The translations under genes and the position numbers were made by a program. Of a DNA stretch of 64,000 nucleotides, positions 51,885 to 61,792 are shown piece by piece. Position 1 is the first letter of the stretch. Each line of letters begins with the position of its first letter. The DNA is from Cupriavidus taiwanensis. GTDB taxonomy: Bacteria > Pseudomonadota > Gammaproteobacteria > Burkholderiales > Burkholderiaceae. The stretch spans positions 496,001 through 560,000 of the forward strand of contig NZ_LT977071.1 of the NCBI RefSeq assembly GCF_900250075.1, in the 5' to 3' direction. The notes under the pieces are model-generated. The model saw only the letters and a program-made list of their open reading frames with translations. It was not told the origin of the DNA and searched no databases.

Positions 51885-54800
51885 ATGTTTTTCCCGCAGG
51901 CCGGAATACGTTTACGCTTTGATTCCACATGGGAGGCAGGGGACCGGCTGTTCGGCCGCGGCTGGCTGATGCAGGACGATGGTTGCAAGGTGTCCGTGCT
52001 CGGTGTCTGGCCTGCCAACAATCCCTCCGCCCCGGCCGCGCTTGACCGGCTCGATCACGAATATGCGCTTCGTGACAACATCGATGCGACCTGGGCCGCC
52101 CGCCCGCTAAGGCTGCTGCGCGAGCGCGATACGGCAATGCTGCTGCTCGACGATCCGGGCGGCGAGCCACTCGCCCGCCTGGTGGGTGGGCCGATGGACC
52201 CGGCGATGTTTCTCGACATTGCCGTGGCGGTAACCATGGCTGTCAGCCATCTCCATCAGCGCGGCCTGATCCACAAGGATTTGAAGCCCGCCCATGTTTT
52301 GGTGGCGCCGGACCGGCGCCAGGTCTGGTTGACGGGCTTCGGCATCGCGTCGCGAGGGCCGCGCGGCGCCCAGGCACGTGCGGACATCAGTGACATCTCC
52401 GGTACGTTGCCCTATATGTCGCCAGAACAGACGGGCCGGATGAATCGGGCGATCGACGCACGCAGCGACCTGTATGCCTTGGGTGTTACCTTCTACCAGA
52501 TGCTTACTGGTGTGCTGCCCTTCGTCGCCAGTGAACCCCTGGACTGGGTCCATGCACACCTGGCGCGCTCGCCGTGGCCGCCGGCCGAGCGCAACCCAGC
52601 CGTGCCTGCGATGCTTTCGGCGCTTGTCATGAAGCTCCTGGCGAAGGCTCCCGAGGAACGCTACCAGACGGCCGCAGGCCTGGTGCGCGACCTGCAGCAC
52701 TGCCGGCGGGCGTTGTCGGCGCAGGGGCAGATTGCAGCGTTCGAACTGGGGCAGCGCGACCTTTCGGAGGCCTGGGCCATCCCCGACCACCTCTATGGTC
52801 GCGAGCAGGCCATGGCGACGCTGGTGGAAGCGTACGAGCGCGTGGCCTCCACCGGGCGCAGCGAAATCGTGATGGTTTCCGGCCATTCTGGCGTAGGCAA
52901 GACATCGCTCATGCGGTCGTTTGCGCGCGCGGTTGCCGGGCGCGGCGGGATCCATGCCGCCGGCAAGGCCGACGCGCCGGCTGACTTGGCGGCCGAGGCG
53001 CCCATCGATACGGGCGTACGGCTGCCCTATGCAACGCTCGCGCGAGCGCTCAGCGGCCTGTTGCGCAATGGACTGGCAGATCACGCGGCCGACATGGCTC
53101 CGTGGCGCACCGTCATCGCGCAGGCGCTGGGGCCGAACGCCGGTGCGCTTGTGCCCTTGCTGCCCGAACTGAAGACGCTGCTCGGTCCGGTACCGTGGAT
53201 GCGGGAAACGCCGTCGTGCGAAACCGGGCCGCAAGTGCGGCTTGCGCTGCGCAACCTCGTGGCCGCTCTCGCGCGAAGCGCGCGGCCGCTGACGCTGTGC
53301 CTCGACGACTTCCAGTGGCTCGACGACGAAAGTGTCACGCTGCTGCACCAGATGCTGACTGATCCGGGCACGGCAGACCTGCTGGTGGTCTGCACCTGTC
53401 GCAGCCACGAAGTCGCAGACGACCAGAGCGCGATCCACGGTGTCGATGCGTTACGCGCGGACGGCGCCGCCGTGGTCCATGTCGAGCTGGGTTGTCTCGG
53501 CGAATCCGACCTGCGGCAGCTCGTCGCCGACGCGCTCCATTGCAATACCGACACGAGTGCGCCGCTTGCGCGACTGGTGATGGACAAAACGGCAGGCAAT
53601 GCGTTCTTCGCCACGCAGTTCATCAGCGAGCTGTTCCACGAGGGGTTGCTGCACTTCGATCACGGCGCGGCACGCTGGACCTGGGACCTCGACCAGCTCG
53701 CAGCCAAGGCGCTGACTGACAACGTGGTAGCGCTGATGGTGGGACGGATCGACCGGCTGGCGGCCAGTACGCGATCGGCACTGGCCCTGCTTGCCTGCCT
53801 GGGCAACGACACCACGGTCGACACGCTGGCGCGCGGCTGGCCCGGCGACGCCCGCGAACTGGAGCCCGCGATCCGCGAAGCCATGCACGCGGGGCTGGTC
53901 TCGTGCAGGGAGAACGTGCTGCGCTTCTCCCACGACCGAGTCCTCGAAGCGGCCTATTCGCGCATCGCCGAGCCAACGCGGCAGGCATTCCATTTGCGTG
54001 TCGGCCGGCTACTGCTCGAGCGCACGCCGTGCGACGAGATCGAGGCGAACGTCTTTACCATCGTCGGACAGCTGAACCGCGCGACCGAGAACATCGAGGT
54101 ACAGGAAGAGCGCGACAGGCTCGCGGAACTCAACCTGGCTGCCGCGCTGCGCGCCAAGTCCGCATGCGCCAACACCGCGGCGCTGCACTATCTGTCGATC
54201 GGGCTCGCGCTGCTGGGCGATCACGGCTTCGCGCGGCACCAGGCCCTCGCCTTCGACTTGACGCTGCACATGGCCGAATGCGAGTTTCTCACCGGGGATT
54301 CGGCGCGCGCCGAGCATCGGCTGGAGTCACTGGCCGCGCGCACCTCGTCGCTCACCGCGCTGGCAGTCCTCACGCAACTCCAGCTGGGCCTGCTGATGAC
54401 CGGCGGGCGCCGTGCCGAAGCGGTCACGGTCGGGCTTGCCTACCTGCAGCGTGCCGGGGTCGAATGGGCATCGCATCCGACTGCAACGGCATTGGCGCGC
54501 GAGGAGGCGCTGTTCGCCCGCCACCTCGGCGAGCGCGAGATCGCCGAACTGGCTGCGCTGCCCCCGATGACGGACCCCGGTGCGCTCGCGACGATGCGCG
54601 TGCTGATTGCGCTGGTGCAGCCGGCCTGGTACACCGACGACCAGTTGCGCAGGCTTGTGGTGCTACGCATGGCCAACCTGAGCCTGTCGCATGGCAACAG
54701 CGACGAATCGGCCCTCGCCTATGCATGGGTGGCCATGCTGCACGTGGCCGCCTCCACCGATGAGCCGGCCGGCGTCGCATTCGAGCGGCTGTCGATAGAG

Positions 54801-57104
54801 GTTGCGGAACGGCGGGGCATCGACCGGATACGCGCACGCGTATATCAGGTCGTCGGCGGGAATCTGCTGCACTGGTCCAAACCGCTGCGCGTCGCGCGCG
54901 GCCTGCTGCGCCAGGCGTTGGCATTGACGCAGCAGATCGGCGACCTCACCTATGCCGCCTACATCCGCAGCAACCTGATGACGCATGCGCTGGCGATCGG
55001 TGATCCGCTCGCCAGCGTGCAACGCGATGCCGACTCGGGCAGCGTGTTTGCCTGGGGGCCGCGCTTCACGTTGGTGGCGGACCGCCTTGCGCCTCAGCGC
55101 CAGCTCGTACGTACGCTGCGCGGGGTCACGCCGGTGTTCGGGCGCTTCGACGCCAAGGATTTCAGCGAAGCCTCGTTCGAAGCCCGCTTGCGCGGTGACG
55201 TGGGCCTGCTGCTGGTGTCATGCTGGTATTGGATCCGCAAGCTTCAGGCTCGCTATCTGGCTGGCGCCGCGGCCGAGGCACTGGATGCGGCCGAGCAGGC
55301 ACGCCCGCTTCTGTGGACCTCGCCGGCTTACTTCGAGCAGGCCGAGTATCATTTCTACGCGGCACTGGCACGCGCGGCGTGCTGCAATCCAGCCGTCGAG
55401 GGCGAACTCGCAGCGCATCTTCCCGAACTGGCCGGGCACCATTGGCAGTTGGCGCAATGGGCACGGCGCTGCCCGGCGACGTTTGCGCACCGGGCCACGC
55501 TGGTCCAGGCGGAGATTGCCCGGCTCGAAGGACGCGACATCGACGCGATGCGCGGGTACGAGTCGGTTATCGCCTCGGCACGCGAAAGCGACCTGATCCA
55601 CATTCAGGCGCTGGCAAACGAACTGGCGGCGCGCTTTTATCTGGATCGCCGGCTCGATAACGTCGCGCTGGTGTACTTGCGCCAGGCGCGTCACGGTTAC
55701 ATGCGCTGGGGTGCAGACGCCAAGGTCTGGCAGCTCGACATGCAATATCCCGCGCTGGCGGTCGATGCGGGAGCCGCCCTTGCCTCAACCCCGTCGATGG
55801 GCACGATTGGCGCTCCGCTCCAGCATCTGGACCTGGCCACGGTCATCGCGATCTCGGAGGCGATGTCGGGCGAGACCGGGCTGGAACGGCTGCTGGCGAC
55901 GCTGATCCGGACCGCCATCGAGCAGGCCGGCGCGACGCGGGGGCTGCTCATCTTGCCCGAAGGCGCCGAACATCATGTTGCAGCCGAAGCTGCCGTGCGG
56001 GAGGAATCGGTCGTGGTGACATTGTCCGTGCGACCGCTCGATGCAGCCGATATGCCGTTGGCGATGGTCGAGCACGTGCTGGATTCTCGCGAGCACGTGG
56101 TCATGAACGATGGATCCGCCAGCGGGGCCTTTTCCGCCGACCCCTTTGTTCGCCAGCGCCGGGCACGTTCGATGCTGTGCCTGCCGCTGCTGAATCAAGG
56201 CAGGCTGACCGGAGTGCTTTATCTTGAAAACGCACTTGCGCCAGGTGTGTTCGTTCCGGCACGGATCGAGGTGATCAAGCTGCTGGCGTTCCAGGCGGCC
56301 AGTGCCATTGAGAACAGCCGGCTTTCCGAGCACCGCCGGCGCGCAGATGAATCCCTGCGCCAGGCCCATGCAGAGTTGGCGCACGCAAGCCGCGTCACCA
56401 CACTCAACGCGCTGACAGCATCAATCGCCCATGAGGTGAGCCAGCCAATCGCGGCATTGACCATCGAGGCACGCGCCGCGCTACGGTGGCTCACGCGCCA
56501 GCAACCGGACGTCGAGCAGGCGGTCGCAGCCCTGGACGCCATTGTCGAGCAAGGAGAACGCGCTGGCAGCGTTATTGCGGGCATGCGCGCGATGCTGCGC
56601 AAGGCCGGGCCGCAAGCGCAGCGCATCAATCTCAACGAGATGATCGCCGAGACGCTGCCGCTCTTTGCCGGCGAACTGGATCGCACCCAGGTCATCCTGA
56701 AAACGGAACTGCTGCCCGCGCTACCCCTGGTGTGGGCTGACAAGATCCAGCTCCAGCAAGTGTTGCTGAATCTGGTGATCAATGCCGTCGAGGCAATGCG
56801 CGAGATCCTCGAGCATTCACGCGAACTCACTGTACGCACCGCAGTCAGCCCAGCGCGTGAAGTTGTGGTCACGGTGCACGACGTCGGTGTCGGCCTGCCT
56901 GCCGATACGGAGCAGGTGTTCCAGCCCTTCTACACGACCAAGGCCGAAGGCCTGGGCATGGGCCTGTCGATCTGTCGCGCCATTCTCGAAGCGCATGGCG
57001 GGCGCCTGCACGCGTGGCCGAACCGGCCACGGGGCGCCGTATTCGAGTTCACATTACAGGCGGCCGAAACTGCGCCCGAAGTGAACTGCGGCGCTCCGTC
57101 GTGA
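51885..57104 (+). CDS. Giant kinase-like/ATPase/GAF/sensor histidine kinase
   Basis: 1739 residues from the ATG (a TTG 24 bases earlier is possible). Order: Ser/Thr-kinase-like domain (about 1-270) with HKDLKPAHVL near 130 and SDLYALGVTFYQMLTGVLPF; a STAND/AAA ATPase (Walker A GHSGVGKTSL near 333, Walker B-like LTLCLDDFQWLDDESV); a long helical repeat region; a GAF domain (about 1312-1480); and a histidine kinase with ASIAHEVSQPIAAL (His near 1516), NLVINAVEAM (N box) and GLGMGLSICRAILEAHGG (G box). In the kinase-like part the DFG motif reads LTGFGIAS and no lysine-bearing loop is obvious, so it may not phosphorylate. No response regulator follows. It is cytoplasmic and probably integrates several signals. 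Confidence 0.92.
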   Translation: MFFPQAGIRLRFDSTWEAGDRLFGRGWLMQDDGCKVSVLGVWPANNPSAPAALDRLDHEYALRDNIDATWAARPLRLLRERDTAMLLLDDPGGEPLARLVGGPMDPAMFLDIAVAVTMAVSHLHQRGLIHKDLKPAHVLVAPDRRQVWLTGFGIASRGPRGAQARADISDISGTLPYMSPEQTGRMNRAIDARSDLYALGVTFYQMLTGVLPFVASEPLDWVHAHLARSPWPPAERNPAVPAMLSALVMKLLAKAPEERYQTAAGLVRDLQHCRRALSAQGQIAAFELGQRDLSEAWAIPDHLYGREQAMATLVEAYERVASTGRSEIVMVSGHSGVGKTSLMRSFARAVAGRGGIHAAGKADAPADLAAEAPIDTGVRLPYATLARALSGLLRNGLADHAADMAPWRTVIAQALGPNAGALVPLLPELKTLLGPVPWMRETPSCETGPQVRLALRNLVAALARSARPLTLCLDDFQWLDDESVTLLHQMLTDPGTADLLVVCTCRSHEVADDQSAIHGVDALRADGAAVVHVELGCLGESDLRQLVADALHCNTDTSAPLARLVMDKTAGNAFFATQFISELFHEGLLHFDHGAARWTWDLDQLAAKALTDNVVALMVGRIDRLAASTRSALALLACLGNDTTVDTLARGWPGDARELEPAIREAMHAGLVSCRENVLRFSHDRVLEAAYSRIAEPTRQAFHLRVGRLLLERTPCDEIEANVFTIVGQLNRATENIEVQEERDRLAELNLAAALRAKSACANTAALHYLSIGLALLGDHGFARHQALAFDLTLHMAECEFLTGDSARAEHRLESLAARTSSLTALAVLTQLQLGLLMTGGRRAEAVTVGLAYLQRAGVEWASHPTATALAREEALFARHLGEREIAELAALPPMTDPGALATMRVLIALVQPAWYTDDQLRRLVVLRMANLSLSHGNSDESALAYAWVAMLHVAASTDEPAGVAFERLSIEVAERRGIDRIRARVYQVVGGNLLHWSKPLRVARGLLRQALALTQQIGDLTYAAYIRSNLMTHALAIGDPLASVQRDADSGSVFAWGPRFTLVADRLAPQRQLVRTLRGVTPVFGRFDAKDFSEASFEARLRGDVGLLLVSCWYWIRKLQARYLAGAAAEALDAAEQARPLLWTSPAYFEQAEYHFYAALARAACCNPAVEGELAAHLPELAGHHWQLAQWARRCPATFAHRATLVQAEIARLEGRDIDAMRGYESVIASARESDLIHIQALANELAARFYLDRRLDNVALVYLRQARHGYMRWGADAKVWQLDMQYPALAVDAGAALASTPSMGTIGAPLQHLDLATVIAISEAMSGETGLERLLATLIRTAIEQAGATRGLLILPEGAEHHVAAEAAVREESVVVTLSVRPLDAADMPLAMVEHVLDSREHVVMNDGSASGAFSADPFVRQRRARSMLCLPLLNQGRLTGVLYLENALAPGVFVPARIEVIKLLAFQAASAIENSRLSEHRRRADESLRQAHAELAHASRVTTLNALTASIAHEVSQPIAALTIEARAALRWLTRQQPDVEQAVAALDAIVEQGERAGSVIAGMRAMLRKAGPQAQRINLNEMIAETLPLFAGELDRTQVILKTELLPALPLVWADKIQLQQVLLNLVINAVEAMREILEHSRELTVRTAVSPAREVVVTVHDVGVGLPADTEQVFQPFYTTKAEGLGMGLSICRAILEAHGGRLHAWPNRPRGAVFEFTLQAAETAPEVNCGAPS

Positions 57105-57199
57105 TGGAAGTGCGAGGGTGTCGGAACCTGATTTGCATTGGCCACCCTCGCCAGCGCCATCCTATACTCCGCATCACACCCTTCACCCCACCCCAAACC

Positions 57200-57889
57200 A
57201 TGGATTACACCCCCGGCATCAGCCACCTCGCCAGCCTGCTCGCCGACCCGGGCCGTGCCGCGATGCTATGGGCGCTGATGGACGGCAGCGCCCGGCCCGC
57301 CGGCGAGCTGGCGTTGATCGCCGGCCTGTCGGCGTCTTCCACCAGCGGGCACCTGGCGCGCCTGTCCGAAGGCGGCCTGCTGGTGGCGGAGACGCGCGGA
57401 CGCAACCGCTACTACCGGCTGGCGGCGCCGGAGATCGGCGTGGCGATCGAGGCGCTGGCGTCGGCGTCGCTGGCGAGCCAGCCGCCGCGGTTGCGCGCGG
57501 TGCCGGTGTCGCGCACGGCGCCGCCGGCGCTGCGCCAGGCGCGCACCTGCTATGACCACCTGGCGGGCGAACTGGCGGTGGGGCTGTTCGAGCGCATGAC
57601 GCAGTCGCGCTGGCTGATGCTGGACGGGCCGCGCGTCGAGCTCAGCGGCGACGGCGCGCAGGCGCTGGCGCGGCTGGGCGTGGATGTGGACGCGGCGCGC
57701 CGCAAGCGGCGGCAGTTTGCCTGCACCTGTCCGGACTGGAGCGAGCGCAAGCCGCACCTGGGCGGCGCGCTCGGCGCGGCGCTGCTGGGCAGCCTGCTGG
57801 CGCGCGGCTGGGTCGAGCCCACGCGCACTTCGCGCGCGCTGCGCGTGACACCGGCGGGCCAACGCGAGATCATCCGCATCGCGGCCTAG
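57200..57889 (+). CDS. ArsR-type winged-helix transcriptional regulator
   Basis: 229 residues. The N-terminal winged helix (about 10-75) has LADPGRAAMLWALMDGSARP, SASSTSGHLARLSEGGLLVA and ETRGRNRYYRLA, the ArsR/SmtB layout with its beta-wing. It is about twice as long as a typical ArsR protein; the extra C-terminal half contains FACTCPDWSERKPHLGGALG, whose Cys pair could bind a metal or sense redox. The start is the first Met of the conserved part. It may control itself or the nearby genes; no operator is seen. Confidence 0.88.
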   Translation: MDYTPGISHLASLLADPGRAAMLWALMDGSARPAGELALIAGLSASSTSGHLARLSEGGLLVAETRGRNRYYRLAAPEIGVAIEALASASLASQPPRLRAVPVSRTAPPALRQARTCYDHLAGELAVGLFERMTQSRWLMLDGPRVELSGDGAQALARLGVDVDAARRKRRQFACTCPDWSERKPHLGGALGAALLGSLLARGWVEPTRTSRALRVTPAGQREIIRIAA

Positions 57890-57915
57890 CGCGCCGCGGC
57901 AACAGGAGAAAAAAG

Positions 57916-58422
57916 ATGGCCACACCGCTGGACGACGATACGCAGGACGCGATCGCGCGTTTCTTCGCCCTGATCAACCTTGGCGACAGCGCCCAGACCT
58001 CGGCCCAGATGGCGATGTTCGAGGACGCCCTGCTCGATGCCGAGGACGACGACACCGACGGGCCGGAACTGCTGTGGGTGATCCGCGAGGTCATCGACTG
58101 GCAGTCCGGCTTCTTTGTCGACTGGAAGGACGCGCAGTCCTTTATCGGCTGCCTGACCCAGCTGTGCGAGCGCATGGACCTGGAGCTCGACTGGGGCACC
58201 GACGACCCCGAGGACGAGGCTTTCCTGGAGAGCACCAGCGTGCCGGAACTGATGGAGCTGGCGCACAACCAGCTGCGCGTGGCGGGCTATACGCTGTGGA
58301 ACTGGGATACCGGCGGCGATGCCTACGCCGGCTGGATCACGCGCAGCGAGGATGACGAAGAGATGCTGGACCTGGCCGAGATCCTGCGCTTCGAGGTGCG
58401 GCCGGCGGACCAGCCTTATTGA
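57916..58422 (+). CDS. Acidic hypothetical protein
   Basis: 168 residues, unusually rich in Asp and Glu. No signal peptide or membrane segment. AGGAG at 57904-57908 is ideal for the ATG. Pieces such as WVIREVIDWQSGFFVDWKDA and LRVAGYTLWNWDTGGDAYAG look globular and well conserved in character, with several Trp. I do not recognise the function. It follows the ArsR-type gene by 26 bases and may be in its operon. A perfect GGCCGGC-N6-GCCGGCC hairpin follows the stop at 58428-58447. Confidence 0.75.
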   Translation: MATPLDDDTQDAIARFFALINLGDSAQTSAQMAMFEDALLDAEDDDTDGPELLWVIREVIDWQSGFFVDWKDAQSFIGCLTQLCERMDLELDWGTDDPEDEAFLESTSVPELMELAHNQLRVAGYTLWNWDTGGDAYAGWITRSEDDEEMLDLAEILRFEVRPADQPY

Positions 58423-58427
58423 ACACC

Positions 58428-58447
58428 GGCCGGCGCGCTTGCCGGCC
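58428..58447. terminator. Hairpin between convergent genes, possible terminator
   Basis: GGCCGGC-GCGCTT-GCCGGCC, a perfect 7-base stem between two convergent stop codons, without a T-run on either strand. Confidence 0.35.
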
Positions 58448-58469
58448 CCGCACCGGCCGCGCTGCGCGC

Positions 58470-59555
58470 CTAGTCGAACAGAATTACCGAGCGCGCCAGT
58501 TCGCCGCGGCGCAGTTCGTCGAAGGCGTCGTTGATGCGTTCCAGCGGCAGCCGCTGCGCGATCAGCTCGTCGAGGTGCAGGCGGCCCGCCATGTAGAAAT
58601 CGACCATGCGCGGCATGTCCACCGGGAAGCGGTTGGAGCCCATCAGCGAGCCCTGGATGCGCTTCTCGCCGAGGAAATCGCTGCCCTTCAGTTCGATCTT
58701 GACGCCCGGCGCGATCATGCCGATGACCGTGGCGGTGCCGCCGCGGCGCAGCATGGCAAAGGCCTGCTCGGTGGTCTCCTTCAGGCCGATGGCCTCGAAG
58801 GCATGGTGCACGCCGCCGCCGGTGAGGGCGCGCACCGCGTCCGGCACATTGCCCTCGCTGGCGTCGATCACGTCGGTTGCGCCGAACTTGCGGGCCAGTT
58901 CCAGCTTGCCGGGCACCCGGTCGATGGCGATGATGCGGCCGGCGCCGGCAATGGCGGCGCTGTTGACCGTGGCCAGCCCGATGCCGCCGCAGCCGATCAC
59001 GGCGACGGTCTCGCCCGGCTGCACCTTCGCGGTATGGATCACGGCGCCCATGCCGGTGGTCACCGCGCAGCCGATCAGCGCGGCGCGGTCCAGCGGCATG
59101 TCGCGCCGGATCGCCACCAGCGCGTGCTCATGGATCAGCATCTGCTCGGCGAACGCCGACAGGTTCAGGAACTGGTGCATGGCGTTGCCATGGGCGGCCT
59201 GCAACCGCGGCGCTTCGTCCTCGCGGCGGCGGGTATCGGGCTCGGTGCACAGCGACAGGTGGCCGGTCAGGCAATGCTCGCAATGGCCGCAATAGGCCGA
59301 CAGGCAGGTGATGACGTGGTCGCCGGGCTTGACCGTGCGGACTTGCGCGCCGACCTGCTCGACCACGCCCGCGGCCTCGTGGCCCGGGATGGTGGGAACG
59401 GGATGCGGGTAGGCACCGTCCACGAAATGCAGGTCGGAGTGGCACACGCCGACGGCGGCGGTGCGCACCAGCACTTCGCGCGGGCCGGGCTTGCCGATGG
59501 CCACGTCTTCGATCGCCAGCGGCGTCCTGGGTTGATGCAGCACTGCAGCTTTCAT
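58470..59555 (-). CDS. Zinc-dependent medium-chain alcohol dehydrogenase
   Basis: 361 residues; GGAGGAATTCC before the ATG is a strong start. Catalytic zinc ligands: Cys in VGVCHSDLHF near 38 and GHEAAGVVEQVG near 59. The structural-zinc lobe CGHCEHCLTGHLSLC is complete. The NAD-binding Rossmann loop is VIGCGGIGLATV near 185. The substrate class fits the formaldehyde/butanol-dehydrogenase-like group of class III ADHs; substrate not assignable. It converges on the acidic hypothetical gene. Expression is likely independent. Confidence 0.93.
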   Translation of the reverse strand: MKAAVLHQPRTPLAIEDVAIGKPGPREVLVRTAAVGVCHSDLHFVDGAYPHPVPTIPGHEAAGVVEQVGAQVRTVKPGDHVITCLSAYCGHCEHCLTGHLSLCTEPDTRRREDEAPRLQAAHGNAMHQFLNLSAFAEQMLIHEHALVAIRRDMPLDRAALIGCAVTTGMGAVIHTAKVQPGETVAVIGCGGIGLATVNSAAIAGAGRIIAIDRVPGKLELARKFGATDVIDASEGNVPDAVRALTGGGVHHAFEAIGLKETTEQAFAMLRRGGTATVIGMIAPGVKIELKGSDFLGEKRIQGSLMGSNRFPVDMPRMVDFYMAGRLHLDELIAQRLPLERINDAFDELRRGELARSVILFD

Positions 59556-59644
59556 GGAATTCCTCCGGAGGGGAGCTACGGTGCCGGAAAAAATACCCCC
59601 AAACCGGGGTTCAGGAAAGCCGCGGGCCGCCCGCCGGTGCCGCT

Positions 59645-61321
59645 TTAAAGCTCTTCCTTGATCGGGAGCACGCGCAGCACGCCGATCCCCAGATGTTGCA
59701 GCGGGCCCATGCCGGGCTCGCTGTCGTAGACCACCAGCTGGCCCTTCTCGCGCGTGGTCCAGGTCAGGCGCGGATTGCCGCCGTCGCCATCGGTCTGCAG
59801 CCCGATGCGGTAAGCCATGTCGAGCAGGCCGTCTTCGGTCGAGCGGATCATGCGCTCGGCCAGCGCCGGACTGTCGAGCACCACGCCCATCTCGGTATTC
59901 AGCTTGGCCGAGCGCGGGTCCATGTTGAGCGAGCCGATAAAGACCTGGCGCCGGTCGACGATGTAGTTCTTCGCGTGCAGGCTGGCGCGGCTGGACGACA
60001 GCCAGGCGCGCGAGCGCGAACCGCGCGCGGCCTTGCCGCGATTGGCCAGTTCGGCATAGGCGCTGGGCTTGAGCTCGTACAGCTCGATGCCGGCGGCAAC
60101 CAGCGCCTGGCGGTGCGGTGCGTAGCCGGCGTGCACCGGGCTGACATCGGTGGCTTCGAACGAGTTGGTCAGGATGCGCACGCGGATGCCGCGCCGCGCC
60201 AGCGCGATCAGCCAGGCTTCGCCGTCGTCGTCAGGCACGAAGTAGGGCGAGATCAGCAGCACCTCCTTCTGCGCGCTGCTGATCATCTTCTCCAGCCTGG
60301 CGGTGGCGTGGCCCGGGTCGTCGTGGGTCTGGTGGGTGATCTTGGCAGCCTTGTCCGAGACCACCACGGCCTTGCCGTAGTAGCCGGGCATGTGGCCGCT
60401 CTCGATGCCCCTGGCCAGCCCCGAGTCCAGCAGCTCCTGCACGTAGGGACTGGCCACGGCCTGGTCACCACGCGCCTCCAGCCGCTTGCGCAGGCTGCGC
60501 ATTTCCACCGGCGCTTCCTTGCCGGCGGGGATCAGCGCCACCACGGGATAGGAAGACGCGTCGTTCCAGTATTCGTCGAACACCGCGGACACCTGCGGCA
60601 CCGCCGGCCCGGCCACCAGCACATCGAGGTCGCTGAAATCCATGTCGGTGCGCGCCGAGAAATACGCGTCGCCGACATTGCGCCCGCCCAGCAGCGTGAT
60701 CTGGTTGTCCACCGTCATCGACTTGTTGTGCATGCGCCGGTCCAGGCGCTTGAAGTCCACCAGCATTTCCAGCCAGCGCGCGCTGCGGTTGGCAAACGGG
60801 TTGAACAGGCGCACTTCCACATTGGGATGCGAATCGATCGCCGACAGGACCTTGTCGAGGCCGCCGGTATGCAGGTCGTCGAGCAGCATGCGCACGCGCA
60901 CACCGCGGTCGGCCGCGTCCAGGATATCCCCCAGCACGGCCGCGCCGGTACCGGTCGGCTCGAAGATATAGGTCTGCAGGTCCAGGCTGCGCTGCGCCGC
61001 GCGTGCCATCGCCAGCCGCGCGGCCAGGGCGTCGGGCCCGGACTGCAGCGGGTAGAACAGCGACTCGCCCGGGCGCTTGGCCAGGCGCGGCGCCAGCGCC
61101 TTGCCCAGCGGCGTGTCGCTGGTATTGGCCGGGGCGGTCGACGGGGTGCGCTCCGCCTGTGCCGGCAGGCTGGCGCAGCCGCCCAGCACCGCGGTGCCGA
61201 TCAGGCTGGCCAGCGCGATGGCGGCCAGGCGGGCCGCGCGCCGGCACCAGCCGGCGCCGGCACGTGCCGCGGCGATCGGCCGCCGGGCGTCGAGCGGAAC
61301 ATGGCTGTGCGTCTGGAACAT
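59645..61321 (-). CDS. Phospholipase D-family protein, cardiolipin-synthase-like (ClsC type)
   Basis: 558 residues. A signal-like segment ends in the lipobox VLGGCAS (Cys near 49), so it is probably lipid-anchored and faces the periplasm. Two phospholipase D motifs: RMHNKSMTVDNQ near 196-207 (with LLGGRNVGDAYF) and LHAKNYIVDRRQVFIGSLNM near 448-468, where HxK and D residues form the phosphatidyl-enzyme. It ends IGVLRVLPIKEEL, typical of ClsC-type proteins, which build cardiolipin from phosphatidylglycerol and phosphatidylethanolamine. GGAG precedes the ATG by about nine bases; a shorter start is possible. It is divergent from lysP. Confidence 0.9.
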   Translation of the reverse strand: MFQTHSHVPLDARRPIAAARAGAGWCRRAARLAAIALASLIGTAVLGGCASLPAQAERTPSTAPANTSDTPLGKALAPRLAKRPGESLFYPLQSGPDALAARLAMARAAQRSLDLQTYIFEPTGTGAAVLGDILDAADRGVRVRMLLDDLHTGGLDKVLSAIDSHPNVEVRLFNPFANRSARWLEMLVDFKRLDRRMHNKSMTVDNQITLLGGRNVGDAYFSARTDMDFSDLDVLVAGPAVPQVSAVFDEYWNDASSYPVVALIPAGKEAPVEMRSLRKRLEARGDQAVASPYVQELLDSGLARGIESGHMPGYYGKAVVVSDKAAKITHQTHDDPGHATARLEKMISSAQKEVLLISPYFVPDDDGEAWLIALARRGIRVRILTNSFEATDVSPVHAGYAPHRQALVAAGIELYELKPSAYAELANRGKAARGSRSRAWLSSSRASLHAKNYIVDRRQVFIGSLNMDPRSAKLNTEMGVVLDSPALAERMIRSTEDGLLDMAYRIGLQTDGDGGNPRLTWTTREKGQLVVYDSEPGMGPLQHLGIGVLRVLPIKEEL

Positions 61322-61792
61322 CCGTCAGTCTCCCTGTGCCGGTGAATGAAGGAACGGGGATGGGCCGGTGGCCGGGTCCTCGCACCGGCCGGCGTGCAGC
61401 GCCTGCTACCTCGCAAGATATACCCCGCGCGCCAGCCCCGGCAGCGGTGCCATTCCTGTCCGCGCCGGGAGTTTGTCCTACAGCGCAACATGGCCGAAGG
61501 GCGGACCGGCAGGCAGGCCGGCATCCGGCGGCGAGTGCGGCACTTGGCCAAGAGCACCCTTGCCAGGCAGGCGGCTGCGGCTTTCCCTGCACAGCGATTT
61601 CTCTTATGATGCCGCCCAATATACCGGCCGGTAGCACCGGGAGGAGGCCCTGCGGCATGTGTCGCCGCCCGCGCGGCTGGCGGCCTGGCGCAGCTTGCGG
61701 CCGCCCGGCGATGCCGGCATAGTTGCGCGCCTTCGCGCCCCTTTGCGTCCCTTCGTGGCTTGTACCGCACAGCGCGCCCAGACCGGATTCCG
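61322..61792. other. Non-coding gap before lysP
   Basis: 471 bases with no supported gene. CTTATGAT near 61604-61611 resembles a -10 element and an AT-rich ATATACC follows at about 61618-61625, with GGGAGGAGG near 61640. A lysine riboswitch was looked for and not found. The leader of lysP is therefore probably long, or the promoter is near 61600. Confidence 0.5.

Noticed and set aside
61322..61792. Lysine riboswitch in the lysP leader
   Set aside because: The conserved L-box core and its multi-helix junction could not be found.
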